From contig JBCAQO010000008.1 in NCBI GenBank assembly GCA_039111635.1, forward strand, positions 2,480,001 through 2,544,000: a stretch of 64,000 nt of DNA, in the 5' to 3' direction. Below are positions 1 through 11,889 of this stretch, in pieces (position 1 is the first letter of the stretch; every line of letters begins with the position of its first letter). The position numbers and the translations under genes are program-made. The DNA is from Heterobasidion occidentale (taxonomy: Eukaryota > Basidiomycota > Agaricomycetes > Russulales > Bondarzewiaceae). The notes under the pieces are model-generated. The model had not been told where the DNA came from, searched no databases, and worked only from the letters and a program-made list of their open reading frames with translations.

Positions 1-396
1 CGGCGGATCATGCGAAACACGCCTGCGCTAGTCTCCGTTGCGGACCCTACGCAGAAGATAGTCGTTCTTCGTACAGGCGCTTGCACGGGACTCGTGCAGG
101 GCGCGGTCGCTACACCGCATGCCGATCCATCCCCGCAGAGCAGAAAGAGCCTGCCGCAGCCCTCGCTGGCGTGTTTACGTGGATTCGCGCGTCGAGTGGG
201 TCGCGTTCAGTCATTTGCGTACACATACAGCCGCAGCGCGCGGGGCACAGTACTAATCAATACATGGTCGTGGTCATAAGTAGCGCGCTATGCCGAGGCA
301 GACGCAATCCCGTCAGTCGTGGTTTGTATGTGCAAGTACGGTAAGTATAGGACAGCACTGCACGGGACGCGACGCGGTCGCGGTCGCGGCTGCGGC
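1..396. other. 3' flank of the sedolisin gene, no gene seen
   Basis: This stretch lies downstream of the stop codon of the minus-strand protease at 397. I see no conserved reading frame, RNA gene or repeat in it. The short open frames here are accidental. Confidence 0.6.
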
Positions 397-2743
397 TTAG
401 CCGACGATGGCCTGGAGCTTGCCGAAGTCGGGCGTGCCGAGTCCCGTGACCTAGAACGAGTCCGGAAGCGCGTCAGTCACGGCTGCAATTTCCGAGGTTT
501 ATGCGCGCGCGCGCGCACTCTCCGTTGCCGCGTCCGCCTTTCCCATCTCTCGCGTGGAGCGCAGAGGGCAGAGTGCGAAGCGACAGTGACGGTCCGCAGG
601 CGACGAAGCCCGCGACGGAGCGCGCGCGCACGTATATGCGAATGTATGTGAGAGAGGACACGCACTGGGTCCCATCCGCTCACGGCCGTGAACCCGCTCG
701 TGCTGCAGCCGGGGTTCGAGCCGGACGTGATGTCGTTCAGGCCGGCGGCGCCGGTCGAGTAGAGCAGCGGGTTGAGGAAGCCGAGCGGGGACTTGCCCGC
801 GGCGATGAGGAAGTCGTTGAGCAGCGAGATTACGCCCGCGACGGTCTGCGAGGAGGGGAGGGGGCGGGAGGTTTAGCGTTGCGCGCGCGCGTGCGTGGAG
901 AGAGGGAATGGAAGGGGAGCGGAGGAGAGGGCGCTTACGGGCGCGGAGCAGGAGGTGCCGGCGACGGCGGTGGTGCTCCCGTCGACGACGATCTGGAAGT
1001 TTTCCGCCTGGGCTGCGATGTCAGGGAAGCCGCGGCCGCTGGCGCTATAGACCCCAATATCACCATCATCAGCATTCATCTACACGCATAATTCCGCGCG
1101 CGCGAGGCACGGCGGCGAGAGGGCGCACGCACTTGTAGAGGCCCGAATACTTGGTGCCGATGCTGGTGATGAAGCTGGAGACGGCGGCGCTCTGGTAGCT
1201 CGGGCGCGCGAAGTAGTTGGAGAAGCCGCCGCTCGAGAGGCTCGCCGCGACCTCGGGGTTGACGCTGGTCGTCCCGCCGACGGCGGTCACGTACGGGCCT
1301 GCCGGGGCTGTCAGAGATCGCGCGAGTCGCGGCGGGAAGATCGGTGCAACTCACAGGTGGCGGGGAAGTTGGGGATGAACTTGCGCGTGTTTGTGCCGTC
1401 GTTGGTGCGGCAGCTGCCGCCGCCGACGCCCGAGTCGCCGCTGCTGAAGAGGACGGTGACGCCGCGCGCGCCGAGCTGCGCGAAGAGCGTGCAGACGCTC
1501 TGCGCGTAGTCGGATGGGACGGTCTGCTCGTCGTCGCCGTAGGAGGTGGTGATCGTCTGCGGGATCGAGCTCTGGGCGAGGATGTAGTCGAGCCAGTCGA
1601 GGTAGGGCTCGTTCGTGTTCGTCGGGGTGTTGCCGTCCGCCTTGAACGGCGGGGAGCCGCCGGTCGAGTAGTAGATGTTGGGCGTCGGGTAGGAGATGCT
1701 CTCGGTGTATTGGATGTCGAGGTTCGCCTGCAAAACGCGTTATGAACAAAGCGCGCGCAACGTAGTGTGGGCTGCGTACCTCCGTGCCTGGGTCGGTCTG
1801 GTCGTTCCCGCCGCTGTTGACCTGCACGACGGTGAAGTCCGCGCTGGCGGCGTCGGAGCGGAAGCGGTTGAGGAAGGTCTTCAGGTCGGAGTGGACGGCG
1901 TACTCGTCGAGGTAGCCCGCGACGCCGAGCTTGTTCGTGGCGGTCGCCTTGGGGGTGTACGCGGTGGTGTTGTAGAGCGCGCGGAGGCACGCGGGGGTGA
2001 TCGTCGACGCGCAGCTGCTGGGGACGGTCGCGAGCGGGGAGAGCTTGGCGATCTCGGCGCGCAGGGCGGCGTCGCCATTGGCGAGGACGGGCGCGTCGGG
2101 GCGAAGGGAGACGGTCTTGCGGTACGCCTGGGGGACGCCGAAGAAGGTGGTGGGAGCGACGACGTTGACGTGGTCGTGGAGGACGGAGGGGAGGGCGTAG
2201 GAGGTGGTGCGAACGAGGGACTCGTTGGTGTGTGCGTGGCGGTAGATTTTGTACTGGGCACCGAGGAGCATGTCGGCCTGGGCGACGGGGACGGCGGAGA
2301 GGGTGAGCCAGTCGCCGCCGGGGGTCGAGCGGATGGAGTCAGAGGGGATGCCGTGGTGGGCGAGCCAGGCGGAGACGATGTCGGACGTGTCGGGGCGGGG
2401 CGCGACGAGGCTGGCTACGTCCTCTGGGCTAAGGTGTGCGCCGTAGCTGCGCGCATGGAACAGACGCGTGAGATTGATTGCGGGGTGGAATGGAATGCAG
2501 CGCGTACCGAGTGTGCTTCGGGTCGCTCACTTCGTAGAGGGCCTCGACGAGGGCTTCTTCCCTGTGGGGTTTGAGGGCGATGCGCAGGTCCATGGTGGTG
2601 TCGGCAGGAGGCGCGCCGTCGCAGAGCCAGCCCTCGGGGACGTCGTGCCAGGCATGCTTAACCTTGAGATCGTCCCAGCGGGGAGCGTGGAGGGTCGCAA
2701 GCGCTGCGGGGACGGCACCGAGGAAGAGGACGAAGGACAACAT
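397..2743 (-). CDS. Secreted sedolisin (peptidase S53), tripeptidyl-peptidase-like
   Basis: A serine-carboxyl protease expected to be secreted and to remove tripeptides at acid pH. I read seven exons: 2743-2508, 2446-1780, 1727-1355, 1298-1133, 1044-939, 845-666 and 450-397. They total 1782 nt, a 593-residue protein, normal for fungal S53 enzymes. The start ATG (2743) opens a hydrophobic signal peptide ([16 protein letters not shown]). A pro-kumamolisin propeptide follows to about residue 170. The catalytic Glu301 and Asp305 lie in TEANLD, formed across an exon junction. The oxyanion Asp lies in [10 protein letters not shown] (about 392-404), and the catalytic Ser512 lies in AGTSCSAP. The end reads [15 protein letters not shown], the usual calcium-site region. 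All introns are GT-AG; the last is 215 bp and GC-repeat rich. Family assignment is firm; exo- versus endopeptidase specificity is inferred. Confidence 0.93.
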
Positions 2744-2798
2744 CGTAGAGGAGCCGCTTGACCTGGGGTGGGGAAAGGCGACAGTGCAAAAGCCATGT

Positions 2799-2806
2799 TA
2801 TTTATA
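2799..2806 (-). promoter_or_regulatory. TATA box of the sedolisin gene
   Basis: TATAAATA on the minus strand, 56 nt upstream of the ATG at 2743. The distance fits a short 5' leader. Confidence 0.55.
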
Positions 2807-3510
2807 TGCGGTGGGGGAGAAGAAGGCCAGGGCTTCTGGTGGATTGGAGGGCGTCCGGCTCGATATGGCATGGCGCCAGCATGGTGCATGCTTCTCGCGA
2901 GCGGCAAGCCCTCCGCTGCATATGCTTTCTTGCGTGGCTTCAGCAGGGCACAGGCCGTGTACCGCGTGCTCGACGACGAGGGTGCTCGGGAAGAGATTGG
3001 AGGCCATTTGGCAGTCCGCTTGCTTATCGGCTTTAGATAGATGGCGCTGGGTCTTTCATTGGAGGCATCGATGACGACAGCTTTGTACTCTTTCTTGTCC
3101 CATCAGACAGCATACAGCAGGGCCTCGTACGGCAGGGTAGGCGGTTTGAAATCTCGAATGTCGCGACGCTTTTGTCATTCGCGCCATGAACCCGAAGGTG
3201 CACGCGCACAAGGGATGCGAGGACCGTCATGGGAGCGATGATGATCTCTTGCACATGGTGCCGTGAATCGTGATCAGCGAGAGAAGTGGACTGAGACGGT
3301 GTAGAATGCAGAGAGCTCGTTCGGTCTTTGCAGTCTTCATTGTGTGAACTTGGCAGGTAAGGTCGCCATCAGCTGTCGCGAGCGGAAGCAGAAGCGCGCA
3401 ACTCTCGACAAATGGACAGCAATCCTCGATAGTCGAGGCGTCGTGGAACACTGCAGAGCGACTGTGCGTACTGCAGCAGCATTCCTAGCAGTTGCTGGCA
3501 TAGAACCAGG
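2807..3510. other. Divergent intergenic region
   Basis: About 0.7 kb between the divergently transcribed sedolisin and Doa10-type genes. It must hold upstream elements of both. I recognise no gene, repeat or RNA. Confidence 0.5.
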
Positions 3511-6500
3511 ATGAGAGCTGGAATACGGTCGGACTTGACTCCGGCAGACGCCGCGGTCAGCGACGGGAAAGGCAGGTGCGTTTGTCAGCGGGCAGTGGGC
3601 GCTCGAGCCCTTCATCACCGAGCGGCGCTGTTGTACACACTCTGCTCGTCCTTTCACCACCACCTCCGTCCCTGTCTATTCGCAAACGTTCCTTTCATCT
3701 CATTGTCTCCTTCATATACAACCTAATATCGTGGGACCTGGACACACTCGGTCAGATTCGTTCCTGGCATGATGCAGGAGGAGCCAGGTGCGCCTTGTAC
3801 AGTTCGATCCAGGCATCTGACTCGCGGGCGCTCATCGACGACGACGCCCCTCAACCAGACACCTGTCGCATCTGCAGCGCGCCCTCGGAGCCAGACCAGC
3901 CCTTGTTTCACCCATGTAAATGCTCCGGCACCATCCGCTACATCCATCAGGACTGGTCAGTCACCCGTGCACGTCCTGATCGCGTTTAATTGCTCATCGT
4001 CGTGGAAATATATCGCGCGGTCCCAGCTTGACGACATGGCTTGCGCACAGCAAGAAAAAGACCTGCGACGTGTGCAAGTACCCGTACGCGTTCACAAAGG
4101 GTAAGTCTGTCTGCACGTCCGTCCGTCCGTCGTCCGCGTGCGGCGGGCCCGCGTGATGTCATTGACGCGTGGAACCAGTGTACGCGCAGAACATGCCGGA
4201 CCACCTCCCGGTCATTCTCCTCCTCCGCCGCTTCGCCCAGCAGACCTTCTTCGCCATCCTCCTATGCCTTCGCGCGGTCCTCGTCGCGGTCGTCTGGCTC
4301 GTCGTGCTGCCGTACATCACCATTTGCACGTGGCGGGTCTATTTTGCGATGGGCAGCTCGACGTACGTCTCCCGGCTTCGTGGATTTCTGAGCAGCAGTG
4401 ACCGTTGCGCCTCTTGTGTATTTCAGCGCGTGGTGGATCAGCGCCCGTCCGCGCCCGGCGACCGCCAATGAATCTTTGTTCTACACCCTCACCGGTCAGG
4501 TACACGCGCCTTCCACGAACGCGACCGCCGCGCCCGACAACTCGACCGTCGCCGCGGCAGGCGCCATCGCCGCGCAGCCCGCCTCTACGCTCGCGCGCCT
4601 CGTCGCGCACCCGCGCGTGCGCGCGCTGTCCAAGGACATCTTCACCGGCCAGATCATCGCGACGCTCATCGTGCTCGCTTTCATCGCCGTCTTCCTCCTC
4701 CGCGAGTGGATCTCGCAGAACGCGCGCCCTGGCGTGTTTGAGGACCCGGATCTGCTCGCGGAGGAGTTCGCGCTGCGCAGGAGGAGCGCGTGCAGCTTCA
4801 GGTGCAGGTCGATCCGATGCGCGTGGGCAATGCGCAGGCGGAGCGGGAGGAGCGCGAGCGCGAGGCAGCGGCGGCGCTGCCGGTGGAAGAGAGGCCGATG
4901 CGCCGCCTGCCCTTGCGCGCGCGAAGGCGCGTCCCCGATGCCGAGGCTACCTCGCCGAGCGGGAGTGAGGATGCTGCGAGCAACGCAAGCACTATTACGG
5001 CCCCGCTGGGGATTGCTTCGGAGAGTAAACAAGCACAGCTGGAAGCCGACTTCATAGATTTGGAGCGGAAGCTGGAGACGTGGAATACGCCGGACCACCA
5101 CCGTCTGGAGGGGGAGACCAACGGGGGAAAGGGAAAGGGACGGGAAGTGTCGGAGGACGACGACGACGACGGGGAGCGTATGATGAAGTGGATCCCGCCG
5201 TCGGTCGCGAGTCAGGGCGCGGACGCCCGCAAGGCCTCTTTGGCGACGGGCATCCTGGCGCCAATGCCGCGGCCCGGCATGAGGCGTACCGTCGGGCCGT
5301 GGCTCCGCCGGACCGTCGAGCGCCAGGAGATGGAGCGCCTGGGCATCGCCGACGCCTTTGCTCCCGCCCCCGCCGACGCCGCGCAGCAGGCGCCCCTCCA
5401 CGACCTGGGGCGCCAGTTCCTCATGCGCCGCCGGCTGCTGTACGAGCGCCTCCGCGAGGAGAGCCTCGCGAAGGGCGAGGAGCCGCTCGCGTTCCCCGAA
5501 GAGCTCGTCGACGTGCAGCTCGACGACCCCGCATGGCGCGCTCTCGCGCCGCCCGACACCTGGCCGCCGCTGGCGGAAGACGCGTTCTCGGTGCCTGCGG
5601 AGCCTCCGTCGCACGTCGCACACTCCTCGCACCCGCTTCGCGCGCGCGCGCCGGTGTACGGCCGCTCCCGCGTCGTGCAGCCTTCCGCATCGGCAGATTC
5701 GGCGCAGCGTGCGCGCGCGGCGGACGCGCTCGCGGACGGGTCGTTCTCGTTCGCGCCCCCGCCGCAGTTCGCAGCCCGGCTCGCGCCGTCGCCGTCGTAC
5801 CCGCCGCTGCCGTACCCGATCGTCGCGTCCCCGCCCCCGCCCGTGGCGTCCGCGTCCGCGTCCACTACCGCGTCCCCACCATCGTCACCATCGCTATCGC
5901 CCTCACTATCGACTGCGACAACCCCAGGCCCGCCATCCCCACCGCGCCGCCCGCCGATGCCGAGCGCGACGCTCCCGGCGCCGACGACGCCGCCCCCGCC
6001 GTTGCTCGCGACGGGCAGCCATTGGGGCAAGGAGCAGGTGCCGCTCGCGTCGCCGAGCCTCGCGACGTACCGCGCGCCGGAAGAGTTCCAGCAGCCAGAG
6101 GCGGAGGACTATTTTGAGCCTGGTGCTGCTGCGGACGCGGAGGACGATGTGGCTACGATCGCTGAAGGAGACGGGGCGGACGAGGACGAGGATCCGACGG
6201 CGGTGCTGAGGCGCGAACATGCGAGATATTTTAGGGAGCAGGGGCATGTGGCTGAGCGGGATGGGGACGTGCCGACGCCGGTGGCGCCGTCGGACTCTGA
6301 GGACGACGATGAGGAGGAGGAAGCGATGGAGGTGGTTCCGAGGCGAGCGGCTCGGCGGCGCGCTGCATGGGACCCGGCGCAGTTCGATGGGCCGGAACTG
6401 ATAGATGATGATGACGAGGGAGAGGTGGACGAGGTTGAGGGCGAGGGTGGGGCTGAGGGCGGCCTTGAGAACGGGCAGGTCTTGGAGCCTGTGGATGATA

Positions 6501-9500
6501 TGGATATCAACGTCGAGGACGACATGGACGGCGCTTTGGAAGGTGTGTCGTGTATCTCCCGCTTTGGGACGCTCGAGCTGACGCCTCTGAGGAGCCATCG
6601 GCATGCGAGGGCCGATATATACAGTCGCGCAGAACGTGCGTGCTCCCGTTCCGTTTTCTAATTGTGTGAGCCGGCTGACTGGGCGCGCCGCAGGCCGCGC
6701 TCATGATCTTCGTGCTCGACACCGCCATCGGGTTGGTGGTGTGGCTCCCATTCACGCTCGGCAAGTCGACGGCGCTCCTATCCGTGCGTTCGCGTCCGCG
6801 CTGTCGTCCCGCGCTGCTTGCACTCACGCGTTCGCGTTCGCCAGCTCGATCCCCGGCGCGCGCTGCAGATCCTCCATTGGCCCATCCGTGTGATGCGCGT
6901 CATCACGGACCCTATCACGGACTCGGTCTTGTTCTTGGTGGGGACGGTCGTCGTTCCTGCTACCGTTCGCATTGTTGGCGCGCTTCTCAGGATCGTCTTC
7001 CGGCCGGTAATGTCCTGGGCATCTACGTGGCTCGACAACGGCCTCGTCGACGATTATTCACTCGTTGCCGCATCTCTGGTGCGTTTATGATGATGGTGTG
7101 GATGGCTTTGAGCTCGGCTGATGAAAGCAAGCAGTACGGCCGACTGAAAACGCAGCCCTGGGGCGTCGTGTCGGGATACCTTGACATGTCGCGCGTTACA
7201 GAAAAAGCAATCGAGACCCCGCCTCCGCGGTCCTCCATCCTGGATGCCATCCTTTCGTCTGAGCATCCCGTCGTGCGGCTCGCCGAGCCCCACTTTGCTG
7301 TTCTGGGCAAGGAGGTGAGGGTGTCCTCGGAGAACGCGAAGGAGTTCTGGACGCGCATGGCGCTGGGCGACGGGAACGCGGAGAAGGCGTTCGCGGTGGT
7401 GCTCGGCTACGCGGTCGTCGGGATCATGATCGCGCTCTATCTGAACGTTCTGACCGTCGGGACCGTCAAGAGCGCGGGAAGAGCGGTCCGGAGCGCGGTG
7501 CGGCAGCAGCTGCTTGTGATCAAGGTTCGTGATCCGCAATGCAGAGCGGGGAGGCATTGGCGCGGAGAACTGACGCATTGGAGACTAGGTGGCTGCCTTC
7601 ATCGTCATAGAGCTGGTCGTGTTCCCTTTGGGATGCGGGATCAACCTCGATCTGTGCACCATGTGGTTATTCCCCGAGGCCAGCCTTCAATCCCGACTGA
7701 TCTTCTTCCACTACGCGCCGTTGACTGCCGTCTTCTACCACTGGGTGGTTGGCACGATGTTCATGTATGGCCTGCTTGTCCTTCTTTTCGCTCGTGACAG
7801 CTGAGACAGGCATTCGACAGGTATCAATTTGCCATCCTCTTGGCCGGGTGCCGCACTCTCATGCGCCCCGGTGCCATGTGGTTCATCAAAGACCCGTCCG
7901 ACCAGAACTTCCACCCGATACGCGACATCCTGGAGCGCCCGGCGATGGTTCAGCTTCGAAAGCTCTGCGTTAGTGCGCTCATGTACGCGCTGGTGGTAGC
8001 GTGCGGCGTCGGCACCGTGGGTGGCATCATGCGACTGAGCACCACCGTCCTGCCCCTCCGCTGGAAACCTCGGTGCGTGTAATCCCTGTCTTCCGTGCTC
8101 CGCGCAGGGTCTGAAATGTGTGTGTGTGTTCGGAAGCGAGCCTCTTTCGGAGGTCCCGATCGATCTGCTGTTCCTGCACATCGTCCTCCCGTACACGATG
8201 CGCTTCTTCCGGCCGAAGAAGGTGCTGCGCAAGGTCTCGGTCAGGATCTGGAAGTACCTCTGCGCAGGGCTGCGGCTCTCTTCGTACATGTTCGGCGAGC
8301 GCAGGATGGAGGAGGAGTTCGATCGCTCGACGTGGTCCTGGTTCCCGCCGAAAGACATCGCCATGAGGCATTTTGACGGCAGCTACAGGAGGGTCCCTGC
8401 CAGCGACAACGTGGTGATTCCCCGCGACATGAGGGCCACGGCCGAGGTCGACGGCGCTGGACAGCCTGTGGACGATGCGGCTCGACACCTGATAGAGGCC
8501 CAGAACGCCGAGGCCGAAAAAGCCAAGAGGAGCTTCAAGGACGACTACACGGTCGTGTACATCCCTCCCCACTTCCGCTACCGGATCGTGCTCTTTATCT
8601 TCGCGCTCTGGGTGATCGGGTCCGTGTTTCTGGCGGCCGTGTTCGCGACCCCGATCCAGGTCGGCCGGAACATCCTCCGGGTCTTCACCAACGGCGAGGT
8701 GCACGACGGCTACTCTTTCCTCGTCGGGTTCTATGCGCTGTGGGGCGGCTGGGTCGTCGGGTACGCCGTCGAGCGCATGGACAGGCGCCGCCAGCGGCGC
8801 GGCGCGACCGGCGCCCGCGCCGAGTGGCCGCTCTACTTCGTCAAGCGGAGCATCCTCTGGCTGGCGAAGGTTTCGTACATGGCGCTCTTCATCGGCGTCG
8901 TCGTCCCCGTCCTCCTCGCGCTCGTCGTGGAGATGTACATCGCGCTGCCGATCCGGTTCATGCTCAACCCCGACCTCGTCCCCCGCATCCGCATCGTCGA
9001 CATGTGGGCGCTCGGCCTGGTCTACGCTAAAATTATCCTGCGCGTGCAGGGGATGCGCCCGGACGCCCCCTTCGCGGCCGGCATCACCAATGTGAGTGGA
9101 TCGTCGCGCGCCCGATGTCGTACGTTGTTGTTGAACGAGTGGCAGATTAAGCAGCACGGGTGGTCGAACCCGCACCCGGTCTCGGCGACGCGCCTGGTCA
9201 TCGCGCCGCTGGTGGCCGGCCTCGTGGGCATGCTCGTGCTGCCCCCGCTCGCGGCCCTCGCCGTCTGCCGCCTCTCCCCGATCTCGCTCGACTACCGGGT
9301 GCTCTGTGAGTCCCCTCTCGGCCGTGTCCCGCGTGTCCATCCCTCTTGTGCAGTTGCTGATCCGCCGCTAGTCATGCATGTGTATCCGAGCATCTTTGCC
9401 GCGGCGGGCGTGGCCCGGATTGCGGTCACCGCCGCGACGGTGCTCTCCTCGTGGTCGCAGTCGATACGGGACAAGGAGTTCCTCGTCGAGATGCGCTTGC

Positions 9501-9586
9501 GGAACTACGAGCACGAAAAACGGAGCAAGGAGGAGCCGGCGAACGCAAATGCGAAGGCGAAGGGGCTGGAGGTCGTCGGGCTGTGA
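3511..9586 (+). CDS. SSM4: Doa10/MARCH6-type RINGv E3 ubiquitin ligase of the ER membrane
   Basis: A polytopic ER E3 ligase for membrane-protein quality control (ERAD). Proposed exons: 3511-3575, 3803-3955, 4027-4100, 4179-4362, 4427-4733, 4781-6542, 6592-6635, 6694-6783, 6845-7078, 7132-7524, 7589-7764, 7821-8072, 8137-9091, 9146-9305 and 9354-9586. These give 1693 residues, the usual size. The RING-CH domain reads CRIC...[16 protein letters not shown]...CDVC across two introns. Many hydrophobic segments follow (after [16 protein letters not shown], and from about 6700 to the end). The middle (about 4800-6540) is a low-complexity acidic and Pro/Ser-rich loop. The start is uncertain: no in-frame ATG precedes the RING exon, so I joined an upstream exon by phase. 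At 4734-4780 I call a 47-bp intron, but a 1-nt indel is equally possible. The 7078/7132 junction is also provisional. Confidence 0.88.
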
Positions 9587-9800
9587 TCTGGGTTCGGGTT
9601 CGCACTTTTTCTTGGAAGCTTTGTTCTCGCACGTCGTACTGCCGCCTGTAGCATTCATCACCATAGACCCCATCTGACATATGATAATTTATATGGTACG
9701 CATACAGTGTGGACGATACAAAAAAAATAGCATATAAGAAGTACAGAAAGAAAACGATTACGTTCCGCCGCGACAGTGGGTAAAATCCTCCCTGCGCTTC

Positions 9801-11616
9801 TCACTCCTCCTCGTCATCGTCATCAAAGTCGGCGTCCGAGTCCGACGTCTCGTACTCGACGACCTCGTCGCCGCGCACCAACTTGGTCGCCGTGCCGGCG
9901 CGCAGCTTCCAGCGGTCGGGCCTGTTGTCCATGTCCTCCATGAGCCAGTCCATGAAGCGCTCGCCGGTGACGTCGCCCTCGCTGAGGTCGATGTTGAAGC
10001 CGAGGTAGATGGTCATGCCGCCGCTGTGCGCGACGAGGCCCTTTTCGTGCGAGTAGAGCATGCCGTAGTAGTCGATCATGTCGCTCGTCGCGCCGCGGCG
10101 GATCATGCGGAACGTGTCTGGGTCGGCGAAGTCGCCGACCACGAGGTCGTCGAGCCAGTGGCGCGGCGGCTCCCAGAACGGCTCGACGTACGGGCCCTCG
10201 TACTCGTCGTCGCTCGTGTCCGCGTACTCGTCGTAGTCCTCGACGTCCCAGACTTCGAGGTCGTCGGAGAAGCCTTCGTCGTCGTCGTCGTCCTCATCGT
10301 CATCATCGTCGACGTCGTCTTGATCTGAGTCTTCGGAGTCCTCGCCGCGCGGGGGCGGGAAGATGTCGATCCAGGGATCGTCGAGGTCGGGGGGAGGGGA
10401 CGCTTCGTGGGCCCCCGCGGGCGCTTTGGCGCGATCGAAGGTCGAGATCAGGGACTTGACGAGGAAGACGGGGAGGGGGCGCGAGAGCACCGTTGCGCGA
10501 CAGCAGGGGCAGGACTTCTTGCGGAAGATCAAAGGGGCGTCGTCAATGTACATGTCGTCTTCGTTTACTGGCGCCGCGCGGAACCATTCCTGCAGACATG
10601 TTTGACAGAGGACGTGTCCACAGGGAGAGAGGCTATATAACCCCAAATCAGGAGAGCACTTGGAGCATCTGTGGGAGATGTACGCACGCGTGGGGTTTGA
10701 CAAGGGTATCCATGCAGATTTGGCACTGAAGAGTGCTCTCGATGCTGCTCAAGAGCTGCAGCGAAATCCCTTGAGGTGGGTTTCTTGTCAAACACGTTGA
10801 AACGTACCTCGTCCGATTGTTTCACCTTGGACTTGAGCTCCTCTATCTGAAGATTACGTTCCTTGAGAGTCTAAGGAGATGTGAGATCGTATCTGCGCGA
10901 CAAACCGGGGTACCAGTACCTTGTTCGCTGCGATAAGGTCTCGTTTGAGATCCACGATGGCCTGCATGTCGTTCAGATCGGGGGTGCGATGAACTCGTCA
11001 GGAAGTCGACGAACCTTGGCTTGCTTATCGAACGATTTGGCATTTGCGTTGGTTTGCTAGAGAGGCAGGACGAGCGTCAGTGTCGAGCGAGGATGATAGG
11101 GGCTATCAAGCCACGCACCTTCCTGAGGATTTCAAGCTCCTTTTTCAACCTGCTGAATTCTGCTGCGGCCAGGGGCCCAGTGTAGGCAGCCTGCGGTGCG
11201 GGATCGGCGACGCCGTCATCTTCGTCCTCAGAGGGAAGGTTGGCCGATCGCGGAGGATAGCGATGCGTTTCCTTTGACTTTTCCTTCTTGCCCTTGGGAG
11301 GAGGACGCGAGGATAGGGTCGAGGTGAGCGCGAAATCTGGGACGGGCCGCGTCCTGTGTCTCGTCTGTGGCTTTGCGGCTCTATCCTGCACAGGCTCGTC
11401 GACTGGTGCGTGAGATGTGCTAGGGCCCGCGAGAGGGGGGGCAAGACCGTGTCTCTTCCTCCTGGCTAGATCGTTCTTCGGGGGCAGGGCATCGTCGTCG
11501 GACTGCATCGGACCTGGCGACTTGCCCCTGTTCGACAGGAATTGTCTATGATGGTTTCGAGCATTGTCTCGTGCGCGAAAACCGTGTCGTGCCACGGTGG
11601 TGTGGAGGTCGTCCAT
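9801..11616 (-). CDS. Coiled-coil C3HC4 RING finger protein, probable E3 ubiquitin ligase
   Basis: Six exons (11616-11119, 11056-11015, 10961-10920, 10870-10808, 10755-10688, 10632-9801) give 514 residues with phase closing throughout. The first ~140 residues are basic and Pro-rich, probably disordered. A heptad-like coiled coil spans about 145-225 (FSRLKKELEILRK onward, cut by four short introns). A C3HC4 RING follows: CQIC at 226-229, CGHVLC at 242-247, and SCPCC near 276. The C-terminal half has a long Asp/Glu tract and a conserved-looking WMD/WKL segment. Coiled coil plus RING plus acidic tail is a common Agaricomycete layout. A ubiquitin-ligase role is inferred from the RING; no substrate can be read. 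It ends about 200 bp from the convergent Doa10-type gene. Confidence 0.85.
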
Positions 11617-11889
11617 GGGAATGAGTGCGATGGGTGGCCACTGCCGCAGTCAGTGTCGCGCAGTAATGTCGCGCTCGGAAGAGGGTCTCGATTATGGCAA
11701 CAGGGACTGGACTGCTCATTTTGCAATCGGATGCCGCGCTTTGACATAAGCGGCATGGCATATGACCCCAAAAACCCCTCGTTCGAATATTTATAATTGA
11801 AATTTCAACACAGGGTCAGGTATGTGCTTTTTTTTCGCCTCGACATCTCCTCGCCTTGAACGACCCGAATCCATACTAGTACTTTCAAA
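11617..11889. promoter_or_regulatory. Shared divergent promoter region
   Basis: A 273-bp gap between the start codons of the RING gene (minus) and argininosuccinate synthase (plus). A TATAAATA box for the minus gene lies at 11788-11795. The plus gene has a T-rich, CT-rich leader just before its ATG. Both promoters must overlap here. Confidence 0.6.

Noticed and set aside
501..1990. Long open frames opposite or beside the sedolisin exons
   Set aside because: They are antisense or shifted shadows of GC-rich coding exons, rich in Arg/Gly/Ala, with no family resemblance.
5052..6604. Arg-rich and Pro-rich frames over the Doa10-type central exon
   Set aside because: They are shadows of the low-complexity acidic loop; the real frame is fixed by the exons on both sides.
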